A stretch of 64,000 nucleotides of DNA, taken from assembly GCF_900105045.1 (NCBI RefSeq), contig NZ_LT629739.1, positions 434,001 to 498,000 on the forward strand, written 5' to 3'. Numbering within the stretch: the first letter of the stretch is position 1; each line of letters starts with the position of its first letter. The notes beneath the pieces were generated by a model. It did not search any database. It was not told where the DNA came from and was given only the letters and a program-made list of their open reading frames with translations. Below are positions 9,703 through 18,473 of this stretch, piece by piece. The stretch comes from Brevibacterium picturae (GTDB lineage: Bacteria > Actinomycetota > Actinomycetes > Actinomycetales > Brevibacteriaceae). The translations under genes and the position numbers were made by a program.

Positions 9703-11091
9703 TCACACCGCAGTTCGCTGCGTCTTCGTTGTTGCCGGTGCGCCTTCTGTCTCCGGTTCCGACTCTGGCTCACCTGGTTCGGAATCCTCAGCAAAAGGGC
9801 GGCTCTTGAATACGGCAATGGCACCGATGACTGCGATCACAGCCCACACTCCGCCGATCAGATACGGACCCGTGCCGGGAATGAGGATCAGCGCCGAGGC
9901 GATCATCGGGGACAGGCCTGCGCCCAGGGCCGCCGCCAGCTGGTAGCCGGCCGAGGCACCGGAGTATCTGACCTGTGGTGGAAACAGCTCGGAGACGTAG
10001 GCCGCGATCGGTCCGTAGCACATGCCCTGGACGATGCCATTGCCCAGAATGATGGCAAGTGCGTACTGATGGATCTCGCCGCTGACGATCAGGAGGACGA
10101 TCGGCACCGCGAGCACCACTGCCACAATATGCGCTCCGATCAGCGTCCGCTTGCGGCCGAGGCGGTCGCTGAGACGTGCGACCACGAACGTGACGATCAG
10201 AGTGATCAGGGCCCCGAGCGCTTTCCACTTGAGCACTTCGGACTTGTCCTCACCTGCCGCCACTGCGACGGAGACGCCCCAGACGGTGGTCAGCCCCTGC
10301 GAGACGTAGATGGTCATCGTGGCCAGCAGTGCAATGAGCACCTGCTTCTTGAAACGAGCGAAGACTGTCAACAGCGGCACCTTCCGCTCTTCGCTTTCGG
10401 ATTCGAGCTGCTGGAAGGCCGGCGTCTCGCTGACTTTGAGCCGGATGACGAGTCCGACGACGATGAGTACTGCCGACAGGAGGAAGGGCAGTCGCCATCC
10501 CCAGGTGGCGAATCCATCGCCGGTGAGTGTCGCGGTCAATGACAGAACGAGGGTCGCGAGGATGGCGCCGGCGGGCCCTCCGGCGTTCGCGAAAGCTGCG
10601 GCCAAACCTCGGCGCTTTTTGGGCGCATGCTCCAAGGCCATGAGGGCTGCGCCTCCCCATTCTCCGCCGACTGCTACGCCTTGGATGATGCGCAGGATGA
10701 ACAGTGAGATCGGTGCGATCATTCCGATGGATGCCGTTGGTGGCATGAGTCCGATGATGACGGTGACTGTTCCCATCATGATCATCGAGACGATGAGCGC
10801 CTTCTTACGGCCCACCTTGTCACCGAAGTGACCGAAGATGACCCCGCCGAGCGGCCGGGCCAGATACCCTGCCGCCAGCGTGCTGAAGGAGGCGAAGAGG
10901 GAGAGCCCGGGGCCAAGGCCGGCGAAGAAGAGTTGTGCGAAGACGATCGAGGATGCTGTGGCATAGAGGATGAAGTCGTAGAACTCGATCGCGGATCCGA
11001 CAAAGCTCGAGGCCAGGATTCGGCGCATCTCCGGAGTTCGCAGTGAGGTCTGCAGGCCGTCGGAATCGACAACGTCATTGTTGTTCGTCAT
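9703..11091 (-). CDS. MFS transporter, metabolite:H+ symporter (MHS) type
   Basis: 462 residues and twelve membrane segments. MHS markers are IEFYDFILYATASSIVF in helix 1, RPLGGVIFGHFGDKVGRKKAL in loop 2-3 and IIQGVAVGGEWGGAALMALEHAP in helices 4-5; the last is diagnostic for ShiA/ProP/KgtP relatives that import small organic acids or betaines with protons. It follows the MBL-fold hydrolase gene by 7 bp, so both form one transcript, facing the LysR gene. The transporter presumably brings in the substrate of the hydrolase. Substrate unknown. Confidence 0.88.
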   Translation of the reverse strand: MTNNNDVVDSDGLQTSLRTPEMRRILASSFVGSAIEFYDFILYATASSIVFAQLFFAGLGPGLSLFASFSTLAAGYLARPLGGVIFGHFGDKVGRKKALIVSMIMMGTVTVIIGLMPPTASIGMIAPISLFILRIIQGVAVGGEWGGAALMALEHAPKKRRGLAAAFANAGGPAGAILATLVLSLTATLTGDGFATWGWRLPFLLSAVLIVVGLVIRLKVSETPAFQQLESESEERKVPLLTVFARFKKQVLIALLATMTIYVSQGLTTVWGVSVAVAAGEDKSEVLKWKALGALITLIVTFVVARLSDRLGRKRTLIGAHIVAVVLAVPIVLLIVSGEIHQYALAIILGNGIVQGMCYGPIAAYVSELFPPQVRYSGASAGYQLAAALGAGLSPMIASALILIPGTGPYLIGGVWAVIAVIGAIAVFKSRPFAEDSEPGEPESEPETEGAPATTKTQRTAV

Positions 11092-11098
11092 GGTGTGT

Positions 11099-12133
11099 TC
11101 AGCTCCTGATAGTCACGTTGGCAGGTGTGGTCACGGAAAGGGAGTCGAGGTCTTCGGGAACGAGGAATGTTCCGGTGAACTGTTCGCTCCCCCGGGACCA
11201 GACGGAATCGTCCGCTGATCCGGGGACAAGGTGATGAAGGGCCAGGGTTCGTGCCCCGGCGGCGTCGGCGATTCGGATCGCCCCATCGACAGAGGTGTGC
11301 GATTTGTAGTGATGGTCGCGTGAAGCGATACCTTCTGCATCGGTCCGATGGCTGTAATTGTCCTCCACCCAGCTGAAGTCGATGGCCTCGTGCAGGAGCA
11401 GATCGGTGTCCTGGGCCAACCGCACCATGTTAGCGGTTTCGCAGGTGTCACCGGAGACGGTCACAGATCCGAATTCGCTGTCGAAGCGGAAGGCGAACGC
11501 CGGTGCGATGGGTGGGTGCTCGACCAGGATCGCGGAGACGGTGACCAGATCGTCTTCGAAGACGACGAACGGTTCCATATCAGGGGTCGGAAGGTCATTC
11601 GGGTGGTAGCCGACCTCGGCGGGAACCTCGATGTCACGGGGATCGAACAGCAGTTCCGGTGACGGGCGCAGGGAATCGAGGACCCGGTCGTTGAGGTCGG
11701 TGGCATAGGCCTCGACAATGCTGGTGAACATGTCTGAGACGCCAGGGGTCGGATTGTGCGGAGCAACGGGCTCTGGAGCTGTCACAGCGCGTGAGGATAC
11801 GGGCGGAAGCTCACCGCGTCGCCCCGGACCGATGAGAGGAACCGGAGCACCGACGCGCTCCTGAAGCTCGTGCATTCCGAAGACGATGAGAGAGGGCAGA
11901 TCGATCGTATGATCCGAGTGCAGGTGGGTGATGAATACTCCCCCGAGATCGGCGAGATCCAATCCGGACTGCCGAACCCTGCGCCCCACTCCGTGTCCGG
12001 CGTCGACAAGGTAGAACCGGTCATCGACAACGACCGCGGTCGAGATTCCCGCCCGGTCCTTGGCGTCGCCTTTCCACCATCGCGGACCTCCCGCGGTCCC
12101 CAGGGTGATGACTTTCATCTTTGAACTGTCCAT
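11099..12133 (-). CDS. Metallo-beta-lactamase-fold hydrolase (RNase Z/arylsulfatase-like)
   Basis: 344 residues. Zinc ligands are visible as THLHSDH (H-x-H-x-D-H), Asp in VSGDTCETANM and His in LALHHLVPG; an extra LLHEAIDFS histidine is typical of the RNase Z/AtsA branch. There is no signal peptide, so it acts in the cytoplasm. Start at 12133; a second Met five codons on is also possible. It is the first gene of the unit with the MHS transporter, divergent from LysR, which suggests a small imported ester, lactone or sulfate substrate rather than tRNA processing. That is inference from context. Confidence 0.82.
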   Translation of the reverse strand: MDSSKMKVITLGTAGGPRWWKGDAKDRAGISTAVVVDDRFYLVDAGHGVGRRVRQSGLDLADLGGVFITHLHSDHTIDLPSLIVFGMHELQERVGAPVPLIGPGRRGELPPVSSRAVTAPEPVAPHNPTPGVSDMFTSIVEAYATDLNDRVLDSLRPSPELLFDPRDIEVPAEVGYHPNDLPTPDMEPFVVFEDDLVTVSAILVEHPPIAPAFAFRFDSEFGSVTVSGDTCETANMVRLAQDTDLLLHEAIDFSWVEDNYSHRTDAEGIASRDHHYKSHTSVDGAIRIADAAGARTLALHHLVPGSADDSVWSRGSEQFTGTFLVPEDLDSLSVTTPANVTIRS

Positions 12134-12244
12134 TGTGAGATTGCCGCGTGCTTCGTTGCTCAGGTCGGTTGACTCAGCCCAGTCTTCCGCGGCACGATCA
12201 AAAAGAAAATCAAAATATTATCGGCATAAACATAGGTAAAAACG

Positions 12245-13174
12245 ATGAAGGACATCACGCTCCGCCAGATCGAGTACTTTCTCGCCGTACTTGACCGGGG
12301 ATCTCTCAGCGCCGCGGCCGCTGCATCGAATGTGTCACAGGCGACTGTGTCAGCGGCCCTCAGCCAGCTCGAAAAGCAGTTGAACGTCACGCTCATCGCC
12401 CGGGGACCTGCCAGGCGTGCTCGACCGACGAGCGCCGGCCGTGAATTCGGAATCCGGGCCAGGTCGGTCCTGGCTACTGTCACCGAAGCTGTCGAGTCGG
12501 TCAATGAAGACTCCGCTGTTCTTCACGGACCATTGCGCATCGGATGCATTCCTACGGCAGCGCCGAGGATGCTTCCCGGCACGGCGTCGTGTTTCGAACG
12601 GCAGTTTCCCGACATCGACATCAGCTTCGTCGAGGCCCATCCGACGACGATTCAGCAGATGATCCTGGCGGGTGAGGTCGATCTGGCGGTGATGTACCGC
12701 AAGCAGGCGCAGATCGAAGGATTAAAGAAACATCCGTTGTCAGAAGTTCAACTGCACGCATTGGTCTCTGCCGATCATCCGCTGGCGAAGCGTCGGGGAG
12801 TGGATATCGCTGAGCTCGTCGGTGACCCGCTCATCCTCCTTGACTCCCCACCGACAGCAGATCTGCTCATCGGGCAGATCCGTGGTTTGGGGCATGAACC
12901 GAATGTCAGGTGGCTGCTGCCCAATGCCGAGACAATCCGGTCGATGGTCGCCTGGGGGCTTGGCTTCTCCTTGGCGAATGCGGTACCCCACCCGGATATC
13001 CGTTCGTTCCAGGGCATGAAGGTCACATACCTGCCGGTGACCAATCCCGAATTCTCGAACACCATCGTGGGGGTGACCGTGGAAGACGCGCGAATGCTGA
13101 AGAAGGTGACGACGGCGCTGGACGTGCTCAGACAAGTCGCGGAGGACACAGCCCCATCGAATTGGGCGAACTGA
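12245..13174 (+). CDS. LysR family transcriptional regulator
   Basis: 309 residues, the normal LysR length. The winged helix lies at residues 4-62 (LRQIEYFLAVLDRGSLSAAAAASNVSQATVS) and the periplasmic-binding-like effector domain at about 90-295 (LRIGCIPTAAPRMLPG). Its promoter region (12134-12244) is AT-rich compared with the surroundings and is shared with the divergent MBL hydrolase-MHS transporter unit, the classical LysR arrangement. The effector is presumably the imported substrate. A strong hairpin follows at 13226-13263. Confidence 0.9.
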   Translation: MKDITLRQIEYFLAVLDRGSLSAAAAASNVSQATVSAALSQLEKQLNVTLIARGPARRARPTSAGREFGIRARSVLATVTEAVESVNEDSAVLHGPLRIGCIPTAAPRMLPGTASCFERQFPDIDISFVEAHPTTIQQMILAGEVDLAVMYRKQAQIEGLKKHPLSEVQLHALVSADHPLAKRRGVDIAELVGDPLILLDSPPTADLLIGQIRGLGHEPNVRWLLPNAETIRSMVAWGLGFSLANAVPHPDIRSFQGMKVTYLPVTNPEFSNTIVGVTVEDARMLKKVTTALDVLRQVAEDTAPSNWAN

Positions 13175-13225
13175 CCACCGCACACATTAATACCGGCAAC
13201 AGATGGATGCGCCGCGGCTGACGAG

Positions 13226-13263
13226 CTGTCGCGGAGGAGCTGTGGCCTGACCCTCCGCGACAG
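13226..13263. terminator. Perfect 12-bp hairpin downstream of LysR gene
   Basis: Arms CTGTCGCGGAGG and CCTCCGCGACAG pair perfectly around a 14-nt loop. It lies between the convergent LysR gene and the small gene at 13312, so it can serve both. There is no U-run on the plus strand, as is common in high-GC actinobacteria. Confidence 0.6.
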
Positions 13264-13311
13264 TCGATTCGCCGGTGTGACGCCGCGATCGTCGTTTCAG
13301 CAGCGGACCCG

Positions 13312-13494
13312 TCAGTAGTGTCCCGGCGGGTCGCTGGCGGGGAACGATTCGTCTTCCCACTCGTCGACCATTCGGTCCTCGTGGTCGTGACGGCTCTCCG
13401 CGGTCTCTGACATTTCAGCGGAACCCTCGGTCGCCTCGGCGGGGGAGGTTGAGGACTCGTCCTGCCCATTCTCTGGCTGATGATTCTCAGACAT
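13312..13494 (-). CDS. Small acidic protein with C-terminal FPASDPPG motif (60 aa)
   Basis: 60 residues, rich in E, S and D, ending DEWEDESFPASDPPGHY. The W-x-x-ESFPASDPP ending recurs at the C-terminus of many short actinobacterial proteins of unknown role, which supports this being a real gene. The ATG at 13494 is preceded by a strong GGGGAGGT ribosome site. The chain is likely disordered. No function is known to me. Confidence 0.75.
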   Translation of the reverse strand: MSENHQPENGQDESSTSPAEATEGSAEMSETAESRHDHEDRMVDEWEDESFPASDPPGHY

Positions 13495-13708
13495 GGCTGC
13501 ACCTCCCCTCGGAAATCAGTGCTCGAACCTGGTATCACCATCATGCGCGCTCAAACGCCCCAGCGATACGGCAACGGCGTGATTTTCGTGAACCGTTTCG
13601 TACACAATCGCCCCGATGGCGGCGCCAGCACCAGTCCCCTACTGAGCCGGTGCCTCCCGGAGTAGCATGAGAGCCAAGTACGATCTGCACAATGCGAGGT
13701 GTTGGGAC

Positions 13709-13957
13709 ATGAACGATGATCAGAATCTGCAGAAGAAGGCCGATGAGATCAACAGCAAACTCGACGAGGTGGCTTCGAAGGCCAGCGGACCGGATGTCTC
13801 GTACGGATCGACTCCCGGTTACGTCCAGGACAATGTCGAAGAGGATGCTCAGGCCGCTGCCGAGGACGAAGGTGTGACGCTCTATCGTCACCCGGACGGT
13901 TCGCACGAGGCGGTCGACGAGTCGAAGATGGCTCCGGAGATCGACTCAGACGGCTGA
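13709..13957 (+). CDS. Small protein with C-terminal LYRHPDGSHEAVDES motif (82 aa)
   Basis: 82 residues from ATG 13709 (MNDDQNLQKKADEINSK); an in-frame ATG at 13667 is less likely because it would begin in promoter-like sequence. GAGGTG 8 bp before 13709 supports the choice. A helical N-terminus is followed by EDEGVTLYRHPDGSHEAVDES. The same C-terminal block ends the protein at 20040, 6 kb away, so the two are paralogues or share a module. Function unknown. A strong terminator hairpin follows at 13974. Confidence 0.72.
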   Translation: MNDDQNLQKKADEINSKLDEVASKASGPDVSYGSTPGYVQDNVEEDAQAAAEDEGVTLYRHPDGSHEAVDESKMAPEIDSDG

Positions 13958-13973
13958 CCCTCCATGCACGGAT

Positions 13974-14009
13974 GAAGCCCGGCATCTGAACGACCAGGTG
14001 CCGGGCTTC
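13974..14009. terminator. Bidirectional terminator hairpin
   Basis: Arms of 15 nt (GAAGCCCGGCATCTG and CAGGTGCCGGGCTTC, 14 of 15 paired) enclose a 6-nt loop. It lies between the convergent small gene ending at 13957 and ectD ending at 14046. Confidence 0.75.
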
Positions 14010-14045
14010 TGAGCATGCCTACTCCATCATGCGGGATCGAGGAAC

Positions 14046-14954
14046 TCAGGAACCGGCGGGAGTGAAGTCCGTGCTGCCGGCGAACTCGGGCCGCGGCTTC
14101 GGTGCGGCGAAGGGTTCGACGCACGTGTTCTCCACCGAGTTGTAGACGATGAAGATGTTCGACCGTGAATACGGGGTGACATTGCCGTTCGAGGCGTGCA
14201 TGCAATTGGAGTCGAACATGACCGCACCACCGGCAGGCCCCTCGAGGACGTCGATGCCGTACTCATCGGCGAAATCGCTCAGCGTCTGCGGATCAGGGGT
14301 GCCCGCACCCTGCATGACCAGCGACTTCTTGTAGTTGTCCTCCGGTGTGCCGCCGACGCAGCTGATGTAGCGCTGATGCGATCCGGGCATGATCATCAGC
14401 GGCCCGTTGAACGAGTAGTTGTCGGTCAGCGACAACGACAGGCTCACGGCACGCGGCTCGGGCATACCATCCTCGGCGTGCCAGGTTTCGAAGTCCGAGT
14501 GCCAGGAGAACTCCTTGCCGACGAACCCGGGCTTGTAGTTGATGCGGCTCTGGTGGATGTAGACCTCGGACCCCAGCAGCTGCTCCGCCCGGGCGATGAC
14601 CCGCGGATCATTGGCGATCTTGGCGAAGATCTCGTTGTTGCGATGGATGTCGAAGATCGACCTGACCTCGTTGGACTTCGCCTCGACAATGGTGGCGTCG
14701 TCGTCCTTGATCGTCGGATCGTTGGCCAAACGGTGCAGCTCGACCCGGAACGTCTCGAGCTCATCCGGGGTGATGAGCTCGTCGATGGTGAGATACCCCT
14801 TGTCGTCGTAATGCTGCAGCGTCGCCGCGTCGAAAGGTCCCTGTTCGGGCGAGCCGAAGGCGATCGGGCCTCTGCGGTCGAGGACTTCGGTTCTCTCGCC
14901 GGTGCGAGTGGGGTAGAGATCCTTGGTTGTCGATGGTGAGATTACAGTCATCAT
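14046..14954 (-). CDS. ectD: Ectoine hydroxylase (phytanoyl-CoA dioxygenase family)
   Basis: 302 residues. EctD converts ectoine to 5-hydroxyectoine with 2-oxoglutarate, O2 and Fe(II). The EctD signature is present: FSWHSDFETWHAEDGMPEPR (about 147-166) with the iron ligands His and Asp, preceded by INYKPGFVGKEF; the distal His is in DSNCMHASNGN and the 2OG arginine in TPYSRSNIF. Start at 14954 or the second Met at 14951. No ectABC biosynthesis genes lie in the window, so ectoine is either made elsewhere or imported. It is divergent from a DAACS symporter across 304 bp. Confidence 0.92.
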   Translation of the reverse strand: MMTVISPSTTKDLYPTRTGERTEVLDRRGPIAFGSPEQGPFDAATLQHYDDKGYLTIDELITPDELETFRVELHRLANDPTIKDDDATIVEAKSNEVRSIFDIHRNNEIFAKIANDPRVIARAEQLLGSEVYIHQSRINYKPGFVGKEFSWHSDFETWHAEDGMPEPRAVSLSLSLTDNYSFNGPLMIMPGSHQRYISCVGGTPEDNYKKSLVMQGAGTPDPQTLSDFADEYGIDVLEGPAGGAVMFDSNCMHASNGNVTPYSRSNIFIVYNSVENTCVEPFAAPKPRPEFAGSTDFTPAGS

Positions 14955-15258
14955 TCTCCTTCCTCGGATTGTGCGAATGCCTGGTCGCTCCGGGACAGGA
15001 TCTGTGGGAACGACAGAAGCATTCCGCTTGTGCCGCCACGGTAACAGGGGGAATCATTCGGGGAAAGCGACCACCAGGCCTCATATCCACGCAGCCACGT
15101 GTCGTCCGGGTCGATGCACATGCTCGGGTCCTTCTCACAGAGGAGGACGATACGGCCAGCATCCGCTCAATCCTCTAGCATCTCCTGGACAGGATTCCTT
15201 GTCCTCGCAGCGCTCCGATATCTCAGCGCCCGAAAACACCAGGAAAGGTCATCGCGTC
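14955..15258. other. Divergent intergenic region between ectD and the symporter gene
   Basis: 304 bp without a gene I can support. A continuous reading frame from 14923 runs through it into the symporter gene, but its translation has no membrane or domain character, so I treat the region as non-coding. It must carry both promoters; no palindrome stands out. Confidence 0.5.
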
Positions 15259-16596
15259 ATGCCATCCACTGCAGGAGCTGCCAGAACGCAGCCACGGTCA
15301 TCGTCGAGACTTCGCAGCATCCTGCGCAACTACCGCTTCCCGCTGTTCATCCTCACCGGCGTCGTCATCGGCGCGATCATCGGGTTGATCTTCGGCGAGA
15401 GGGCCACGGTCATCAAACCCTTCGGCACCCTGTTCATCAACATGATGTTCACCCTCGTCGTCCCACTCGTCTTCTTCTCCATCTCCTCGGCGGTGGCGGG
15501 CATGTCCTCGGCCACGCGACTGGGCAAGATCCTGGGCAGCATGCTCGGCATCTTCGCCATCACCGGCATCGTCTCCTCCATCGTCATGATCGCGGCCCTG
15601 TGGATCACCAACGCCGCCGAGGGTGTCCAGGTTGAGATGACACAGCCGGAGGACGTCGAAGAGGTCGGGTCGATCGGCGACCAGCTCGTGTCGACCTTCG
15701 TCGTCGATGACTTCTCGAAGATCCTCTCCGCCGAGCACATGCTCGCCCTCATCGTCTTCGCCGTCATCGTCGGCATCGCCACCAGCAGCATCGGTGAGAC
15801 GGGTAAGCCCTTCGCCGCCTTCCTGAGCTCCGGCGCCGAGGTGTTCCTCAAGTTCACGTCGATCATCATGTACTACGCCCCGATCGGCTTGGGCGCCTAC
15901 TTCGCAGCCCTCATCGGCGAGCTCGGGGCCCAGCTGGTCGGCGACTACGTTCGCGTCTTCCTCGTCTACTACCCCGTCGCGATCGTGTACTTCGTCGTCG
16001 CATTCACGCTGTATGCCTTCCTGGCCGGCGGTCGTCGCGGGATCTCTGCGTTCTGGGCGAACATCATCGAGCCCACGGCGATCTCCCTGGGCACGTCCTC
16101 CTCGGTGGCGGCGATCCCGGCCAACCTCCGTGCCGGCAAGCGCATCGGCGTGCCCCGCGACATCCGGGAAACGATCGTTCCCATCGGGGCGACGATCCAC
16201 ATGGAGGGATCGAGCCTGTCGGCGATCCTCAAGATCGCCTTCCTCTTTGCCGTCTTCCAGCGCGACTTCTTCACGCCCGGCAACATCCTCATCGGCATCG
16301 CCGTGGCACTGCTGGCCGGGATGGTCATGGCCGGCATCCCCTCCGGCGGATTCATCGGCGAGCTGATGATCATCACCCTCTACGGCTTCCCCGCCGCGGC
16401 TCTGCCCATCATCCAGATCATCGGCACCGTCATCGATCCCCCGGCGACGACCGTCAATTCGGTCGGTGACCAGGCCAGTTCCATGATGGTCGCCCGTGCC
16501 CTCGACGGAAAGGACTGGATGGACAGGACCGACGAATCGGAGGAGATCGAATCGGATGACACCCCCGCCGAGGCGGTTGCCCCCGAAAATTCTTGA
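15259..16596 (+). CDS. Dicarboxylate/amino acid:cation symporter (DAACS, GltP/DctA type)
   Basis: 445 residues. DAACS signatures: TLVVPLVFFSISSAVAGM, the serine-rich re-entrant loop as LGTSSSVAAIPANLRAGKR, IPSGGFIGELMII, and the substrate/cation motif IDPPATTVNSVGD. It imports dicarboxylates or acidic or neutral amino acids with Na+ or H+. Start at 15259 follows AGGAAAGG by 10 bp and gives the normal N-terminus just before helix 1 (RFPLFILTGVVIGAIIG). The C-terminal 25 residues are acidic. Pairing with ectD could mean uptake of a compatible solute or its precursor, but the family does not usually carry ectoines. Confidence 0.9.
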   Translation: MPSTAGAARTQPRSSSRLRSILRNYRFPLFILTGVVIGAIIGLIFGERATVIKPFGTLFINMMFTLVVPLVFFSISSAVAGMSSATRLGKILGSMLGIFAITGIVSSIVMIAALWITNAAEGVQVEMTQPEDVEEVGSIGDQLVSTFVVDDFSKILSAEHMLALIVFAVIVGIATSSIGETGKPFAAFLSSGAEVFLKFTSIIMYYAPIGLGAYFAALIGELGAQLVGDYVRVFLVYYPVAIVYFVVAFTLYAFLAGGRRGISAFWANIIEPTAISLGTSSSVAAIPANLRAGKRIGVPRDIRETIVPIGATIHMEGSSLSAILKIAFLFAVFQRDFFTPGNILIGIAVALLAGMVMAGIPSGGFIGELMIITLYGFPAAALPIIQIIGTVIDPPATTVNSVGDQASSMMVARALDGKDWMDRTDESEEIESDDTPAEAVAPENS

Positions 16597-16853
16597 TCAC
16601 GATCGTATTTCGAACGTGAAGTCAAAAGCGCCCTTGTGCGATACATAGCCGGTCCATGTGACAAGAAACCCTGCGTCTATGTCGATTCTGCAACATCACT
16701 GCAATGATGGTTTCACGCATGCGCAACAGTCTCTGTGAATTTCCTCAACAGTCATCTCTTGGCGCTCACCTGCAGTGACGATAATCGACGAGGTCGATGA
16801 CATTTCACTGCCAGTCGCTCACACTGACTGTCACCGCAGGAGGCAATGACGCT

Positions 16854-17330
16854 ATGAACACCACCATCCGCAATCGCGCAGCAGCACTGTCACTCGCCGC
16901 GGTCGCCGGCCTCGCAGGAGTCGCGCTCACCGGCGGAACCGCGCTGGCTGCAAACGACTCCCCAGCGGATTCCGGGTCCAACGCCGAGGTCAGCGCTGCC
17001 GTCGCTGCGCACAGCGACGGCGATCCGAGGAATGCGTCCGGCTACGCGGATGCGCTCGTCACGGCATGGGGCGCCGGCTCAGACGCGGAAGTCAGTGAAT
17101 ACGCCACACCCGGCGTCGTCGAAGCCCTGACCGAGCACGGTGACGAGCATGCGACTCAATGGGATCGCATCGCCGCCGACGGGGCCGCCGATTCATCCTC
17201 CGTGGTCTATAAGAACAAGGCCACCGGAGAATTGCTGACCTTCGACGTCGATAACGAAGCCGCCACCCATGGCGACCACCCAGCGGTTCACCACGTCCGC
17301 TTCAAGGACCGCACCCAACCATCTCACTGA
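16854..17330 (+). CDS. Secreted protein of unknown function (158 aa)
   Basis: A clear Sec signal peptide (residues 1-33: RNR charge, long Ala/Leu/Val core, then GTALA before ANDSPAD). The mature part contains YADALVTAWGAGSDAEVSEYATPGVVEAL, a pattern I have seen in unnamed secreted actinobacterial proteins, and a C-terminal beta-rich part with VVYKNKATGELLTFDVDNE. No cysteine pairs or catalytic motif are evident. ATG 16854 is used because GGAGG at 16839-16843 precedes it; an upstream ATG at 16797 would spoil the signal peptide. The 257-bp gap before it holds no gene. Confidence 0.75.
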   Translation: MNTTIRNRAAALSLAAVAGLAGVALTGGTALAANDSPADSGSNAEVSAAVAAHSDGDPRNASGYADALVTAWGAGSDAEVSEYATPGVVEALTEHGDEHATQWDRIAADGAADSSSVVYKNKATGELLTFDVDNEAATHGDHPAVHHVRFKDRTQPSH

Positions 17331-17367
17331 GCCTGCCATCAGCAGTCGGCAAGTACACTCGGGAACC

Positions 17368-18393
17368 ATGGTCGACCTGAACACGCTGCCCCGCCGCCAC
17401 TACACCACGGGGCCCACCCCGCTTGAGCACCTCGGAGACTTGAGCATGAAGCTGGGCGGACCGCAGATCTGGATCAAACGCGATGACCAACTGGGCCTGA
17501 CTCAGGGTGGGAACAAAACCCGCAAACTCGAGTTCCTCATCGCCGATGCCCTGGCGCAGGGCGCCGATACTCTCGTCACCGCGGGCGGCGTGCAGTCCAA
17601 TCACTGCCGGCTCACACTCTCAGCGGCCCGGCGTGAAGGGCTCGACTGCCACCTTGTGCTCGAAGAGGACCTCGGCCCCGACGCCAAGCCGGTTCCAGCG
17701 GAAGCCGGCGGCAATCCCGCCGAGCACACGGGCAATTTCCTGCTCTTCGACCTCCTCGGCGCGGATTCGGTTGAGGTCCACCCCCACGGCAGCGACCTCA
17801 TCGCTCGCGCCGAGAATCTCGCCGCCGAACTCAAGGGACGGGGAAAGAACCCCTACATCATCCCCGTCGGCGGCTCGAATGCCACCGGGGCTCTGGGCTA
17901 TGTCGATTGTGCCCAAGAACTGCTCACCCAATTCGCCGAGGTGGGCCTGGACGTCTCGTCGCTCGTCACCCCGAGCGGGTCTGCCGGGATGCAGGCCGGA
18001 CTCATCGCCGGCCTCCACCGCGAGGGCAGTCAGATCCCGGTCCTCGGGATCAACGTCAGCCGCACACAGGAGGTGCAGGAACACAAGATCGTGGGCCTCG
18101 TTGATGAGGTCGCGTCGTTCCTCGAACTGCCGCCGGTCCCTCGCGATCGCAGCGTGGGCCTGGGCGACTACTTCGGCACCGGCTATGGGCTGCCCACACC
18201 TGGAATGGTCGAGGCGGTGCGGCTCTTCGCCGAGACCGAGGGCATCCTGCTCGATCCCGTCTACACGGGGAAGGCTGCGGCCGGTCTCATCGATCTGATC
18301 CGGCAGGGGCGTTTCGAGGCAAACGATACCGTGGTCTTCATCCATTCGGGTGGAGTGCCCGGCCTCTATGCTCGAGCCGGAGCATTCGCTTAG
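17368..18393 (+). CDS. D-cysteine desulfhydrase / ACC deaminase family PLP enzyme
   Basis: 341 residues, fold-type II PLP enzyme. The PLP lysine is in GGNKTRKLEFL, the serine/Asn-His segment is GGVQSNHCRLTLSAARR, the phosphate-binding loop is PSGSAGMQAGL and the C-terminus has VFIHSGGVPGLYA. These fit the DcyD/ACC deaminase family, which releases ammonia with pyruvate (plus sulfide) or 2-oxobutanoate; L-cysteate sulfo-lyase CuyA is another close relative. Start at 17368 (MVDLNTLPRRHYTTG) is the usual N-terminus; an upstream in-frame ATG overlaps the secreted-protein gene. The RraA-like gene follows 80 bp later. Confidence 0.85.
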   Translation: MVDLNTLPRRHYTTGPTPLEHLGDLSMKLGGPQIWIKRDDQLGLTQGGNKTRKLEFLIADALAQGADTLVTAGGVQSNHCRLTLSAARREGLDCHLVLEEDLGPDAKPVPAEAGGNPAEHTGNFLLFDLLGADSVEVHPHGSDLIARAENLAAELKGRGKNPYIIPVGGSNATGALGYVDCAQELLTQFAEVGLDVSSLVTPSGSAGMQAGLIAGLHREGSQIPVLGINVSRTQEVQEHKIVGLVDEVASFLELPPVPRDRSVGLGDYFGTGYGLPTPGMVEAVRLFAETEGILLDPVYTGKAAAGLIDLIRQGRFEANDTVVFIHSGGVPGLYARAGAFA

Positions 18394-18428
18394 TCTGGAA
18401 GCGAACTTCTTCTCAATCGACCCACTTG

Positions 18429-18458
18429 CTCGACTGCCCCACCTCTCGACTGCCCCAC
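18429..18458 (+). repeat. 14-bp direct repeat in the leader of the RraA-like gene
   Basis: CTCGACTGCCCCAC occurs at 18429-18442 and 18445-18458, two bases apart, directly before the GGAGG ribosome site of the next gene. Confidence 0.7.
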
Positions 18459-18473
18459 TTGGAGGAAACCACC

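Noticed and set aside
14923..15258. An N-terminal extension of 112 residues on the symporter
   Set aside because: It begins inside ectD, has no domain character and lacks a ribosome site; the 15259 start fits the family.
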